64,000 bases of DNA from Dipteris shenzhenensis (GCA_047967505.1 CM106541.1), one strand, 5' to 3'. Positions 1-10,990 are shown, counted from the first letter of the stretch. Notes: a model not told the origin generated them from the letters alone. Translations and numbers: made by a program.

Positions 1-264
1 TGATACCGGCATACCACTATCTGCATTGCTTTGAGGATATTCTCTTGATCTCAATCTTCCTGTCCATGGCGAAGTATGTGAACCACTGCTAGAGGACACT
101 ATAGGTCCACTAATATTTTGTGATTGCTGCTGTGAATTCTGTGCAGCATTACCATTTTGTGCATCTATATCATCAATCACATTTATTGGTTTATACCAGC
201 TACTCATCTCATCAAAAACAACATCTTTGCTCACTGTAAACTTATGAGTAGAAGGGTTATAGCA

Positions 265-882
265 TCTATACCCTTTCTGCTATAGAGAATAACCAATAAA
301 GATGCACTTCTCAGCTTTTGGATCCAACTTGGACCTCAACTTATCTGGCACATGAACATAGGCAATGCAACCAAAAATTTTCAAATGAGAAATATCTGGT
401 TTCCTATCAGTATACATCTCCTCTAGCGTCATGCCATGCATTGCTACAGTGGGAGTCGTGTTCATTATGTAAACTGCTATAGCAACTGCTTCAGCCCAAT
501 AATAATCTAGTAGGTCTTTTTCATTTTGCATGGCCCAAGATACCTCTCTAATATGCCTGTTTTTCCTTTTTGCAAGTCCATTTTGCTATGGGGTATGACT
601 GCATGAATATTGCTGCTTTATGCCATGCTCTTGCAGGAACCTTGCAAACTCATTTGAGAGGTACTCTCCCCCTCCATCTGACCTTAGGCATTTTATTTGC
701 AGGCCTGTTTCTTTTTCAACCATAGCTTTAAAAGCTTTGAAATGCCCAAACAATTCACTTTTCTTTTTCATAAAATGCACCCAAACTTTTCTGCTGTAGT
801 CATTAATAAAAGTGACAAAGTAATGATAGCCTCCAATAGATGCAGCTTTAGTAGTCCACACATCAGAGTGGATTAATTCCAA
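265..882 (-). pseudogene. copia copy 1 integrase core
   Basis: Encodes the RNase H-fold integrase that inserts element cDNA into the chromosome. The first catalytic Asp lies in 'IHSDVWT', the second in 'CLRSDGGGEY', followed by the 'GIKQQYSCSHTP' strand. The catalytic Glu would sit in 'QQNGLAERKNRH', which here is broken by a TAG at the first Gln and reads 'AKRK', so the Glu itself is replaced by Lys. The downstream 'YWAEA ... LDPKAEKCIFIGYSL' ends at a TAG that is present at exactly the same position in all three copia copies of the window. Confidence 0.87.
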
Positions 883-927
883 TGGCTTCTTACTCTCTTG
901 AACATGTCTAGGAAATGGTTTCCTTGC

Positions 928-1508
928 CTATTTTCCAAATTGACAGGCTTCACATACCTTATGCATTTTTGCAACCTTGAATTTAGGCAATCCTGCAATA
1001 ATATTTTGGGCCTGCATTGATTTAAGTCGTTGTACATTAACATGACCAATGCGTTTGGTCCCATGTGCAAACATTGCTGCACTCAATTTAGGCATGTCTG
1101 CATCCAACGTAAACATCCTACCCTTCTTCTTTCCTTTGTCTATCAAGCGACCGTTATTTTTCATATCCTCAACAAAGCATCCATGAGGATTAAATCTAAC
1201 CTGCAAGCCCTGCTAAACCATTTGACCAATAGAAACGAGGTTCTTGGTGATGTTCGGGACATGAAATACATCAGACAAGTATTTCTTTTTCCCATCCTGC
1301 ATAGACAAAGGAATTTTACCAATCGACACAATAGGATGTGCAGCATCATCACCACTCTCCACAATCCTGGTCTATCCATTTTCCTTGCATCCTGCATCCA
1401 CTCTGCATGACCTGTCATGTGGTTTGATGCACCTGAGTCAACATACCACACATCATTGCTTTCTTCTGCACTTTTCACAGAATTGGTCATGTGTTGCACC
1501 ATAAACAA
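928..1508 (-). pseudogene. copia copy 1 protease and GAG-pre-integrase region
   Basis: The protease segment keeps the retropepsin active-site motif in 'VWYVDSGASNHMTGHAEWM' (Asp-Ser-Gly-Ala), which cleaves the polyprotein after dimerisation. It then shifts frame inside 'RPGLWR', where copies 2 and 3 still read 'PGFV(E/D)T'. The following segment encodes the integrase zinc-binding domain ('KRIGHVNVQRLKSMQ ... CEACQFGK', His and two Cys visible). A TAG interrupts 'MVEQGLQ' at the Glu codon and another follows 'CQFGK'. Frame damage makes it certain that no full-length product is made. Confidence 0.85.
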
Positions 1509-1579
1509 ATGCTCATTTCTGTCATCACCCTATCTACTAGAGGATGCATAATTGCCTTGCTGCAATTTTCCAATCATAA

Positions 1580-2155
1580 TGTCATTCTGCTTTTTGTAGC
1601 AGTATTTAGCCATATGACCCATTTTACCACAATAGTAGCATTCAACATTGCTGTTTGCATTTTGGCCTCTCTACCATCCACCATGACCTCTTTGGCTCCC
1701 CCTGCCTCTAGAGTTACCACGTCCTTTGCCATAGGATTGGTTTTCTTGAGTTTGCTGCATATTTTGATTTCTACCACGCCCTCCAGATCGGCCTCTGGAT
1801 CGGCCTCGGCCTCTACCTCTTCCAGCATTTGAGTAGAAGACAGTTTCTTTTGAAGTTCCTCTTGAAGAAGATGCACCACCATTTCTCTGCTCTTTAGAAA
1901 TTAGAAGAGCAAACAACTCCTCAAAGTCAGGAAATTTTTCATGGACAGTAATGGATGTTTGGAACTGTGCATAATCCTTTCCTAGACCATTCAAGGTCAC
2001 AAAAACTAAATCATCATCTTCCATTGGTGACCCAATGGAAGCAAGTGCATCTGCAATTTTCTTCACCTTCATGTGGTAGTCATTGATGCTCATATTTTCT
2101 CTCTGCACATTGTGCAACTCCTGCTTGAGCTGCATTTTCCTGGCTTGCGTATTTG
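1580..2155 (-). pseudogene. copia copy 1 gag, C-terminal part
   Basis: Encodes the second half of a copia Gag, the capsid/nucleocapsid protein that packages element RNA. Visible are a UBN2-type helical segment ('ENMSINDYHMKVKKIADALASIG', described here by its key residues NDY-K-ADAL), an RG/RGR-rich basic stretch, and a zinc knuckle with the pattern C-x2-C-x4-H-x4-C ('CYYCGKMGHMAKYC') near 1600-1650. The N-terminal UBN2/DUF4219 part present in copies 2 and 3 is deleted at the 2155 junction. A TAG replaces the Gln of 'GGWQRGQ' just before the zinc knuckle, and another sits between the knuckle and protease. Confidence 0.88.
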
Positions 2156-2290
2156 CTCCCCCCTCGCCCCCTCCCCTCTCACCCTCTCCCCTCTTCTCCC
2201 CTCCCCCTTGTGTGAAACCCCCCACACCCCCCGCGCCGTCGGGAGTGACACCCCCCCCACTGTGTCCCAAAAAAAAAAAAAAAAGAGCTA
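2156..2290. repeat. C-rich tract ending in poly(A)
   Basis: A pyrimidine-rich run (mostly CCCCTC/CCCCTT blocks) followed by a run of about 16 A residues near 2269-2285. It marks the junction where copia copy 1 is broken off. It may be a rearrangement join or a simple-sequence expansion. No coding content is supported. Confidence 0.7.
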
Positions 2291-2580
2291 ACCTAGAGCT
2301 AACCCTAGCTTAAGTTAACCTTAGTTAGGTTAGTTTTAACTACCATTTGGTTAGGTTAGTTAGGTTAGTTAAATTAGGTTACGTTAGTATTACCCTGGGT
2401 TAGGTTAGTATTAACCTTTGTTAGGCTAATTTTAACCTTAGCTAGGTTAGTATAACTGTTAGTTAGTTAACCTAACTAGGTTAGTTGTACTAACTCTGGT
2501 CAGTTTAACATTAACTAGGTTAGGTTAGACTAACTGTTAGTCATCTAACTAGCCAAATAGCTTAGTTAATCTAACTAGAT
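2291..2580 (+). repeat. Degenerate TTAGGTTAG/TTAACC minisatellite
   Basis: The stretch is built from variants of a 9-10 base word, GTTAGGTTAG, with diverged copies such as GTTAGTATTAACC. The period is irregular. It resembles but does not equal the plant telomere repeat TTTAGGG. No ORF of note. Confidence 0.65.
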
Positions 2581-2589
2581 CAACTTGGT

Positions 2590-3190
2590 TTCAACCCCTC
2601 GGTTGGACCTAAAGTCCATTCACACCACCCTTAGGACCCCCCAACCCCAATTTTACCCCTACTTTAACCCCTCGTAACTCATTCGTTTGGGACCCAAACT
2701 GAACCCAGTTTGAACCCAAATTTCACACAAAAAAACACCTTGCTACAGGGTATTTTTCCAACCCATTGCACTTCATTTCGGCATCCCTAGCAGTCGTTCA
2801 TTTGCGCCCCCGTGTGGGCCTCGTTTCGTACAAATTCAATCATATCTTCATGCCGTGACCTCCGATTAACGATCCGTTTGCACTGATACATTTCGCTATA
2901 CATGTAGGACAATCTTAGGCACATTATTAACACGAAGGTCCCTACACAAACTAACACCACTCTAGCCCTCCCAACAACACTACATTTCCACCTGCACTTG
3001 TGGCAGAGACACCCTTGGCAAATCTCACCCAATCTGCATGCAGGTATGTTCCGGCCAATGCCTTTGACTCCAACACTCACCACATCTGCATAGAACTCCA
3101 CTGCAACAACCGCCCCTGCCAATCCTCTACCCCGAATCCTCCCCTAAGATTCAACCACTCCCTTTAACTCCTCCACGCCCCAACATGGCC
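2590..3190 (+). other. Non-coding leader upstream of gypsy gag
   Basis: About 600 bases between the TTAGG-like repeats and the first gag-like codons, with C-rich phrases (CCAACCCCAATTTTACCCC) and no convincing coding frame. It is probably the untranslated leader of the downstream Ty3/gypsy element. I could not find a 5' LTR matching the LTR at 10209, nor a clear tRNA primer site, so the element seems to lack its 5' end. Confidence 0.45.
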
Positions 3191-3279
3191 GGATGACGCC
3201 ATGACAATGTTGGGCATATCAAGCTTGATGTAGAGGTTGACAATTTCTTCAATTGAAGAAATAACAATAATCAAGGCTG

Positions 3280-4720
3280 ATGCCCCTTGGGAAAATTGGA
3301 ACTTCCCAAATATAATGGTAGGGGAGACCCAGCCCGATTCCTCCAGTATTTTGATGCCACATGCCGCACAGGTGGAGATCAATCCCATGAAACCAAGGTG
3401 GCTTGGTTTCCCATGGCCTTAACTAATGAAGCATCTAAATGGTACCTAGACCTTCTCATGGAAGAACACGCCACATGGGAACTACTTCAAACAAAATTCA
3501 AACGACGCTTTCAAACAGAGAGGCTACACGATGATCCTGCTCTCCAATTAAGCAAGCTTGAACAAGGCCGGCGAGAAGATGTATGCACGTACTTGGGAAA
3601 GATGAAGAGATTGATCGCCAAATGTGACCCACGGCCAGATGCAAAGTACCTCACGGCATGGTTCATAGCAAGTCTAAGAAAGAAAATCCGAAAGAATATG
3701 AAAAAGATAAGTAGCTATGAAACATTTAGTGCTACTCATGCGGCAGCCATTGACATCGAGGATGGCATGACTGCCGACTCAGACACTAGCAGTGATGACA
3801 ACAGGTCTAATACATGAGATAAGCACTCGAAAAAGGGTAAATCAAAGGACACTGCCAAAACATCCAATGAAGATTGCCTAGAGGCCATGACCATGAAGCT
3901 GAAAGAATATATGATGCAGGCCATGGAACAAAAACTCCACTTGTCTCAACCACCAACTCAAATATATCCACAGCGAGAAAATGTCTGGTGTCCACACTAC
4001 ATGGAAAATCATACAGCAAATGAGTGCCCGATCCTCAGAGCCAGGATCACTGCACAAGCAAATCCACCGCCAAGGTTGTGGTGCCATATCTGCATCGTCG
4101 GCGGCCATGATGAGAACAATTGCATCTTCAACATGCGCAACAACCTGCCTCGACCTCAACAATACCAAGCGGCACCCATGCTAGTATACAGGCAACCGTC
4201 ACTTGCACAAGCGCCCCTAGCTCCGAGACTAAATCCTATTCTCGTTCGGACACAAGTCCCACAACTACTCAGGAATCTGAATCCATGACCATATCCAAGA
4301 GCACCAAATCCAACTCCTTAGGCAGTTCCAATACATCAATTACAAGCCAAGGAAGTAGACTCGTTATTTGAGTATGAAGCAGAGTACCCAATGTACTATG
4401 TAGAAGGTGCAGAGGGTCTAATACCAGTTTATGCAAATTAAGTACAACCCAACACATTTGGAGCACCAATCAAGTGCTACGATTGTGGAGAAAATCACCG
4501 GATCGCAGAGTGCCCTCATCTTGGTAGCCCACCTACTTTCCAACCACTCTACAGAGATTGTGACATAGGACATGCTTGTATGGATTGTCCCATGAAAAAT
4601 AAGATCCCAGAACAAACAGAGGTTAAGCCTGAGGTCCCCATCGGCATCATTGGGGTAGACCATCAAAGTCTGGGTCTGCCGGCAAGTGTAAAGTCACAAC
4701 CTATCAATGTAATTACATGC
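3280..4720 (+). pseudogene. Gypsy 1 gag
   Basis: The N-terminal half matches the Retrotrans_gag type of capsid domain: a 'PKYNGRGDPARFLQYF' start, then 'EASKWYLDL', 'WELLQTKFKRRFQ' and 'LSKLEQGRREDVCTYLGKMKRL', the hallmarks of plant gypsy Gag. Nucleocapsid knuckles follow: 'CHICIVGGHDENNC' (C-x2-C-x4-H-x4-C, about 4080-4125) and a shorter 'CYDCGENHRIAEC' (about 4467-4506). In-frame stops are TGA at 3815, TGA at 4286, TAG near 4319, TAA near 4439 and TAG near 4723. A frame change just before 3287 separates the first residues. Broken, but structure is clear. Confidence 0.85.
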
Positions 4721-5017
4721 CAATAGAAAGAGGCCACTAAGGACCCTAACATTCCAATCCAACCAAAGAGGCTTCTTAAAAAGAAAGCACAAGTGCCTCC
4801 ACCTCCGCCAAGCAATGCGCAGCCGAGCTCATCCACATCAACTCCCGAGCCTCCAATAAAAGACGCTCCATATCCAAATGTAGAGGTGGAGAAGGCTCAT
4901 TTTTAGGTACTTCAACAATGGGTCCAAAATGAACAAACTCAATTTGAGGCTGAGAAACAAGCTCAAGACCCAATCCATGACTTGGCCCCACAAAGTATTG
5001 ATACTGTACTCTAGCCT

Positions 5018-5570
5018 TTGTTCCAACAACAGACTCCACAACAGAATGTACTGTCATGTCAACTTGAAGGAGCGGCACTCTCTAACATCCTAAGTTGCCT
5101 TGTGTCAATTCCCATCGGAATCCTCCTACGGAACTGTCCCAATCTCTGGGAGAGTTTCAAAGGATGGATTGAACTTGCAAATCCCCCTCCACCTATGAAC
5201 TACATTGAAGATATCCCTGCATGGATTGGTGAGAGAGATGACATATGCAACATTACTTTGCCTTTGATCCACAAGGCATATAATGAAGTCCAAGCCATAG
5301 TGGATGGTGGAGCAGGTGTAAATGTCCTATCAAAGGAGCTCTACAAAGAATGGGGTCTCCCACCAATGCAAAAGGATAATTTTAACATACACCTTGCCGA
5401 TGATTGATGGGCTAAACCCTTGGGGATAGCGAATGGCATGTCCACAAAGATCGCAGGAGTCCGCTTTTCCCTTCAATTCACAATCTTGGATCTCCCCAAA
5501 AAGTCCTATCAAATCTTACTGGGACGTCCTTGGTTACGGGAAGCATCAGTCCTCCATGACTGGGGAACTG
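5018..5570 (+). pseudogene. Gypsy 1 aspartic protease
   Basis: The polyprotein-processing retropepsin. The putative active site is 'AIVDGGAGVNVLSKELYKEWGL' region at about 5296-5360; it reads Asp-Gly-Gly-Ala rather than the usual Asp-Ser/Thr-Gly-Ala. The C-terminal 'ILLGRPWLREASVLHDW' (about 5510-5562) is the conserved end of plant gypsy protease domains. A TGA at 5405 splits the two halves, at a position where an Arg codon (CGA) would be a single transition away. Whether the Gly in the active site was ancestral or is decay cannot be told from one copy. Confidence 0.75.
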
Positions 5571-6535
5571 ATAGATTAACAATCCAGAATCGAGACACTG
5601 CAGTCAAGGTGAATGTGGGGATAGGATCTATTAAACCAATTGTGCCTAGAGCATTGGATGACACATCTTCCACGACAATCTCAAGCAAATCAGCCCTGCA
5701 ACAGCATGCCATAGCGGGTGACTCACAAAGCAATATCAATAATTGGATACAAACATTGGCAACCATCGACAACTGCCATTCATTAGACCCCATCTTCTCA
5801 TAGATTGATGCTAAGGTGCTACAGGTAGATCCTCCACTCCAACATAAAGAACCAATCGATCTAGAGATGCCATTATTTATGGCTGACCTCGAGTGGGATA
5901 ATGAACCTGAAGAAGGTACCCATACCAATGATGACTCAGATTTTCCTTGGGACCTTGAAACAAAGGCTATGAATGCTGAAATTGAAGATCAAATCTTTGA
6001 TAACGACTTAGCCATTCTGCATGCCCTAATGGCAGTCGAGCTCCCAAAAGTTGAACCTCCGCAGTTGAATAACAGCAGAAGATCTCGCAAGAAAGCTGAA
6101 GGAGGAAATCACAGAAAAGCCAAGGCCGCGCACTTCAATGAATTTGAACTAGTCCAAACAAGGATTGTTGAATTGTACCTTGCAAAGTCAGCTCCCTCAA
6201 AATCAGAACCACCGCCTCTTGAATGGTCCCCTGAGGGACTGGAAGGACTATGCACAGCAAATGAATCCTTACTTGAAAACACCTTACCAGTGGAAAAGTT
6301 ACCCCATAGTTCCCAACATAAGAAGTTTCAGAAATATAAGCCACATGTGTGGATGAAGCTCGATCAAGAGACTTCAAAAAAAGAAAGTCAAGAAGAGCCT
6401 AACAAATTAATAAATGCAACTATGCCACCCAGTACACATGACACATGTCAGGCTAGTTCAACCCCATCAGAGGCTGATCTTCGCGAAGTGCCGGAATAAT
6501 TCAAGAATTATACAAGTGGCAGTGCACCCATAGCA
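5571..6535 (+). pseudogene. Gypsy 1 polyprotein linker between protease and RT
   Basis: Same frame as protease and RT. The segment is acidic and Ser/Glu-rich ('MADLEWDNEPEEGTHTNDD', 'KKESQEEPNKL'), with a basic patch 'NSRRSRKKAEGG'. It has no recognised domain. It is interrupted by a TAG at 5801 and a TAA at 6497. It is kept as part of gag-pol because the frame is continuous and its codon use matches its neighbours. Confidence 0.6.
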
Positions 6536-8010
6536 ATGCCAAGACCACTCAGAGAATCTGAAGTTCAAGAAACCGATAGCATTGGTGAAACTCCAATCTA
6601 TGAGGGACCGGCAAAAACACGGACAATAAACCTCACCCTTGAAGGGGAGGAAGAAAAATTGGTTTTCATTGGGAAACAGCTTTGTCAAGAAGATGAAACC
6701 AAACTCAAAGAACTCCTAATGGAATACCGTGACTGCCTAGCATGGTCATACAAAGAGATGAAAGGAAATTCACCAAAAGTGGCAGTACACACGATACCTA
6801 TAAGGGAAGGTGCTCACCCTAAGGTATGTGGACCTTATCGCACAAATCCTAAATATGGCACCATGGTTTATGACGAGCTAGAAAAACTCCTAGATGTTGG
6901 ATTCATCTATGAGATAGAGCACATTGATTGGGTTTCACCCATTGTCATTGTACCTAAACACAACAAGAAGCTCAGAATATGCGTAAACTTAAAAAATGTG
7001 AATGCCGCCACAATTAGGGATCACTATCCCCTACCCTTAATAGAAACAATGTTGGAAAATGTGGCAGGATCCAAAATATATAGCTTCTTGGATGGCTTCA
7101 GTGGCTATAACCAACTGCCAATTGCTCCTCAAGACCAATCAAAAACAGCATTTGCTACAGAATGCGGTATTTTTTCATATCGAATCATGCCATTCGGCCT
7201 TTGTAATGCCCCAGCCACATTCCAGCAAGTCATGTTCATAGCTTTCAAGTCATTTTTGAATAAGTTTTTACAGGTGTTCTTGGATGATTTGTGCATCCAT
7301 TCAAACAAACAGGACCACTTCAAATGTCTTAAAGAAGTACTAATCAAATGCAGGGAGTATGGCATCTCCCTAAATCCAACAAAATGCGAGTTCATAGTCA
7401 CCCATGGAGTTGTTTTGGGACACATCATCTCTCAATATGGGATTGCAACTGACATGGACAAAATCAAAATCATCATAGAATTGCCTCCTACAAATTCCAA
7501 AGGTGTATAGGTCTTTATGGTACATGCCGACTATTATAGAAGATTTATATTGCAGTATGCCATGATAGCTAGACCACTTTACAAATTATTGGTGGAGTTC
7601 TTATGGATCGAATAGTGCAACCAAGCCTTTGAGCTTTTAAACTGGCGCCTAATCACAACACCCATCCTTATATCTCCCAATTGGGATATTGATTTTCATG
7701 TACATACTGATGGATCCAAGTATGCAATTGGGAGTGTGCTTTGTCAACCTGGTGAACATAAGAAAGACTACCCCTTCTACTTCGCCAGTCGACAACTCAA
7801 TGATGCAGAGATCAACTATACAACCACAGAAAGAGAAGCCCTAGCAATGGTGTATAGTGTAAAGAAATTTTGGCACTATCTATTGGCAAATGATTTTGTC
7901 TTCTACACCGACCATCAAGCATTGCTTTATCTTGTGAACTGTCCATGTACCACAGGATTGAATAACCAGATGGCTCCTCTTTCTTCAAGAATTCAACTTC
8001 AAAATAGTGG
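6536..8010 (+). pseudogene. Gypsy 1 reverse transcriptase and RNase H
   Basis: The RT region (about 6690-7480) shows 'VSPIVIVPKHNKKLRICVN', 'DHYPLPLIETML', the first catalytic Asp in 'YSFLDGFSGYNQL', 'MPFGLCNAPATFQ', and the polymerase box 'VFLDDLCIHS' (F-L-D-D in place of Y-x-D-D). The connection 'ADYYRRFI' follows a TAG at 7508. RNase H (about 7690-7960) has 'HVHTDGSKYAIG', 'TTTEREALAMVYSVKKFWHYL' and 'FYTDHQALLYL', so its D-E-D residues remain. A second TAG lies near 7614, and a frameshift occurs around 7960-8000. It copied element RNA to DNA when intact. Confidence 0.9.
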
Positions 8011-9436
8011 TCCGCAAAAGTGCCCAACACTACATTGCCAATCACATGTCTCGAGTCAAGTCGGGAGAAGAAGCCACTAGAGTAGAAGACGACTTACCAA
8101 ATGCCACACTATTTCAAATAGATGCTGTTCTAGAATGGTGTGGAGATATCATTGGGTACTTGATGGTAGGAAGACCACCCCCTGACATGAAAGCAGTAGA
8201 TGCCAGAAAATTGATTCTAAAGGCTGCACCCTATCAACTCATTGTAGGACAACTATACAAGATGGGCAAGGACTAGATATTAAGAAGATGTGTAATGCCT
8301 CATGAGATCATGCCAATCCTGAGTGAAGTCCATGAAGGCATTGCAGGAGGACACTTCCAAGGGGAAGCCACAGCAAGAAAAGTTCTCCTCGCAGGCTACT
8401 GGTGGCCAACATTATGGGCAGATGTCTATGAATATGTAAAAGGCTGTGATGTATGCCAACGGACTATTAAACCACAACACAAAGACTTCAATCCCCTAAC
8501 ACTAATTGTTGCAAAAAAACCATTTGAAAAATGGGGGATTGACTATGTGGGCCCATACATCCAGCAGCAAAAGGAACACAGGCATGCTACATCATTGTGG
8601 CCACTAATTACTTTACAAAATGGGCTGAAGCTAAAGCAGTTAGAAAGGCAAATGCCAGAAGCACAGCAAGATTCTTATACGAAAATGTGATCACTCGATT
8701 CAGATGCCCCATTGAAATTGTGTCGGATAGAGGCACACATTTTGTCAATGAGGTAATCCAAGAACTCTTGTCTGGCTTCATGGTAATCCATAGAAAAAGC
8801 ACACCCTACTACCCCCAATGGAATGGACTGGCAGAATCCACCAACAAAATAATATGCATTATCCTCACTAAGGTAGTAGAACCACAACATTTTGATTGGG
8901 CAGAGAAACTGAATGCTGCCTTATGGGCATATAGAACCACATTCAAGGTCAGTACAAGTAACATACCTTTTCAATTGGTGTACGGCCTTGAAGCTGTGGT
9001 CCCACTTGAATTTGTAATACCAAGTCTACGCATCGTAGTACAAGAACACATGGGAGACCATGAATCCTTGAAAGAAAGGCTCTATCAGTTGGAAAAGCAT
9101 ACAGAGAGAAGACTAGTCGCCTACCATGCCATGACAATAGAAAAACACAGAAGAAAGGCATGGTTTGATAGAAACCTTAAAGCTAAAGACATCAAGGAAG
9201 GCGACTTAGTCCTGTTATACAATGCCAAAGTAGACAAGGGGAAACTGAAGTATCTAGGTCAAGGACCGTACCGAGTACGAAAGATGAATCCCATCAGAGT
9301 TGTGCTACTAGAAACATTGGATGGAGTCCAATTCAACACAACAATAAAAGGGAGCTGACTGAAGCGCTACTACATCAACACGCAAGCCATCCCTGACAAA
9401 AATGAAGATTTCGGAAACCAAGTCTTCCTTAGTTAG
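8007..9436 (+). pseudogene. Gypsy 1 integrase
   Basis: The HHCC zinc-binding domain is visible in 'VHEGIAGGHFQGEATARK ... CDVCQR' (about 8320-8465). The catalytic core has Asp in 'WGIDYVGPY', Asp in 'IEIVSDRGTHFVNE' and Glu in 'QWNGLAESTNKI' (about 8530-8850), so all three D-D-E residues survive, although a frameshift near 8590 separates the first from the others. The C-terminal domain includes 'GDLVLLYNAK ... LGQGPYRVRK'. A TAG at about 8274 and a TGA at 9356 (in 'GS-LKRYY') interrupt it; the natural end is probably the TAG at about 9436. No chromodomain follows. Confidence 0.88.
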
Positions 9437-10208
9437 GATTAGATTCTATCATGAGCACTCACTAGCATATGCACATTTCTGCACACATAATTTGCACTAG
9501 ATTGTTACACGCTCACTCACTAGCATATGCACGTTTTCGCACATCTAGGAAGACCTAATCAATTTCGTATTAGGGATGTTTGAGTCTTAATTTCCCTATT
9601 AAATCCCACAAATAAGCATATAGTTAGACACATCACATGTACTCACATGATTTTGCATAGGCACATAATAGATTGCATCAATAATAGTATCACACACTTT
9701 CATTCCATACTCTCAAAGCATGCATTGAACTCACAAGCAGTACAAGAAGCTATGCCAAAACTTAAGATGAATTGGCAAAAGAGTCTGTAGCCTCCACAAC
9801 GAGACCCCTGCCAAACATCACAGCCGTCTCCTATATGCAAAAATATCAGACTTGCATACTAATTATCTACAAGCTCAATGATATGGGTGTAATCGCATCC
9901 AACATGTATGCAAGATAGCAAGAAATGCCAGCCTCAACAATGAGACCCCTGCCAAACCTCTTCCCAAGAAGATTCGATGGCAGAGTCCGCAACCTTAGCA
10001 ATGAGATCCCCTCTGAAATTCACAGCTGTCTACCCCTCCTTAAGAGGAGATAAGCTTCTTGACTATAGACTACAAATTGTATGGTGCAAAAGCATTACAG
10101 CAGGATGCCACAAGTTAAACCGCCACTAGATTATGCACATGGCATTCCAACTCTGAAATCAAAATAAGCCATAACCTGAGGATGGGTAATAAAATGGATC
10201 TGGGAGTA
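9437..10208 (+). other. Gypsy 1 3' untranslated region with internal repeats
   Basis: No coding frame. Two diverged direct repeats of 'CACTCACTAGCATATGCAC' lie about 65 bases apart near 9457-9535. Three copies of a 'GAGACCCCTGCCAAAC' phrase lie at about 9800, 9940 and (diverged) 10000. The last bases, 'GGATCTGGGAGTA', are purine-rich and directly abut the TGTTGA start of the LTR, as a polypurine tract should. Confidence 0.5.
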
Positions 10209-10239
10209 TGTTGACTCTGTGCCAACATGAACTTATGTA

Positions 10240-10570
10240 GAAAGAGAATGTGATACAACTTTGTGTTACAACTTTGTGATACAACTTTGTGTTACAACTT
10301 TGTGGTACAACTTTGTGTTACAACTTCTACGTGTAGAAAGAGAATGTGTTCCAACTTTGTGTTCCAACTTTGTGATACAACTTTGTGTTACAACTTCTAC
10401 ATGTAGAAAGAGAACGTGTTACAACTTTGTGTTACAACTTCTACATGTAGAAAGAGAACGTGTTACAACTTTGTGTTACAACTTCTACATGTAGAAAGAG
10501 AATGTGTTACAAATTTGTGTTACAACTTTGTGATACAACTTTGTGTTACAACTTTGTGCTACAATTCCTA
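10240..10570 (+). repeat. ACAACTTTGTG minisatellite in the LTR U3
   Basis: About twenty tandem copies of a 13-15 base unit around ACAACTTTGTG(T/A)T. They are grouped into ~60-base super-units by a TCTACATGTAGAAAGAGAA block whose core TCTACATGTAGA is a perfect palindrome. The same array, inverted, occupies about 28520-28850. Its place just upstream of a TATA box suggests promoter or enhancer repeats (inference). Confidence 0.85.
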
Positions 10571-10598
10571 CATGCAGAGAGAGAAGCTCTCCAACTTG

Positions 10599-10606
10599 TA
10601 TAAATA
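10599..10606 (+). promoter_or_regulatory. TATA box of the gypsy LTR
   Basis: TATAAATA, immediately downstream of the U3 minisatellite; the solo LTR has the same box on the opposite strand at 28485-28492. This spacing fits an LTR promoter. Confidence 0.6.
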
Positions 10607-10647
10607 CCCCATAATGGAATGAAGCCCACACTCTTTGGGGCATTGTG

Positions 10648-10990
10648 TGTTGGCATAAGTATGATCAAGGGCTTTCTCTATGGTGCATGTGTGCATCTAG
10701 GGGTCACATGTGTGTTTGTGTGTGTTGTAAAGGCACATCAAGTGCTATGATGTGTCTAGTGTGTGACCTAAGTGATGATGTAAGACAAATGCAATCCCAC
10801 TGATGTAGGGATTGATCCCCACTGATGTAGGGGCTGATTGCCACTTATGTAGGGAAGGTATTACCTTCTCCCCCTTTCTATAAGAGAGAGTCCTCTCTCT
10901 CACAATCATAATAGAGATCTACCATCTTTCTTTCATTGTGCTCTCACACCTCTTGCAAGATGCATCTATTCTATCCTACGGGATTCTACA
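10648..10990 (+). repeat. TR-GAG A 5' LTR
   Basis: 343 bp, TGTTGGCATAAG...GGGATTCTACA. It contains tandem 'CACTGATGTAGGG' phrases and a TATA-like CTATAAGAG near 10878, ahead of a CT-rich stretch. Confidence 0.95.

Larger units (their letters stand above)
1..2155 (-). mobile_element. Ty1/copia retrotransposon, copy 1 (truncated at both ends)
   Basis: Reading right to left, the segment encodes the gag C-terminal half, a CCHC zinc knuckle, retropepsin, the GAG-pre-integrase zinc finger, the integrase core and the integrase-RT linker, in Ty1/copia order. It is closely similar throughout to copies 2 and 3 in this window. Reverse transcriptase, RNase H and the 3' LTR would lie left of position 1. 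The 5' side is lost: homology to the other copies stops at 2155, in the gag codons for 'YSTNTQARKM', where a C-rich tract begins, so gag N-terminus, primer site and 5' LTR are missing. Several stops interrupt the frame, for example TAG where sister copies have CAG in 'TPQQNG', 'GGWQRG' and 'SSRQGD'. Not autonomous. Confidence 0.93.
2590..10208 (+). mobile_element. Ty3/gypsy retrotransposon 1 (internal region, degenerate)
   Basis: Domain order Gag - protease - reverse transcriptase - RNase H - integrase is that of Ty3/gypsy (Metaviridae). From about 3287 to 7960 all domains lie in one frame, interrupted only by stop codons, so the ancestor had a single gag-pol ORF. A frameshift follows at about 7960-8000 and another near 8590. 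There is no chromodomain after integrase; the end reads 'GS(stop)LKRYYINTQ', like non-chromovirus plant lineages (Athila/Tat-like), but lineage assignment is inference. The probable 3' LTR starts at 10209, just after a short purine-rich stretch. A 5' LTR is not found. Confidence 0.88.

Noticed and set aside
1030-2313. Plus-strand ORFs opposite copia copy 1
   Set aside because: Antisense shadows of the minus-strand gag and integrase frames.
2291-2580. Interstitial telomere
   Set aside because: The unit is TTAGGTTAG-like and irregular, not the plant TTTAGGG heptamer, so I report only a degenerate repeat.
10261-10622. Cys/Leu/Thr-rich ORFs ('CYNFVIQLCVTT')
   Set aside because: They are translations of the ACAACTTTGTG minisatellite; the frame is open only because the unit lacks stops.
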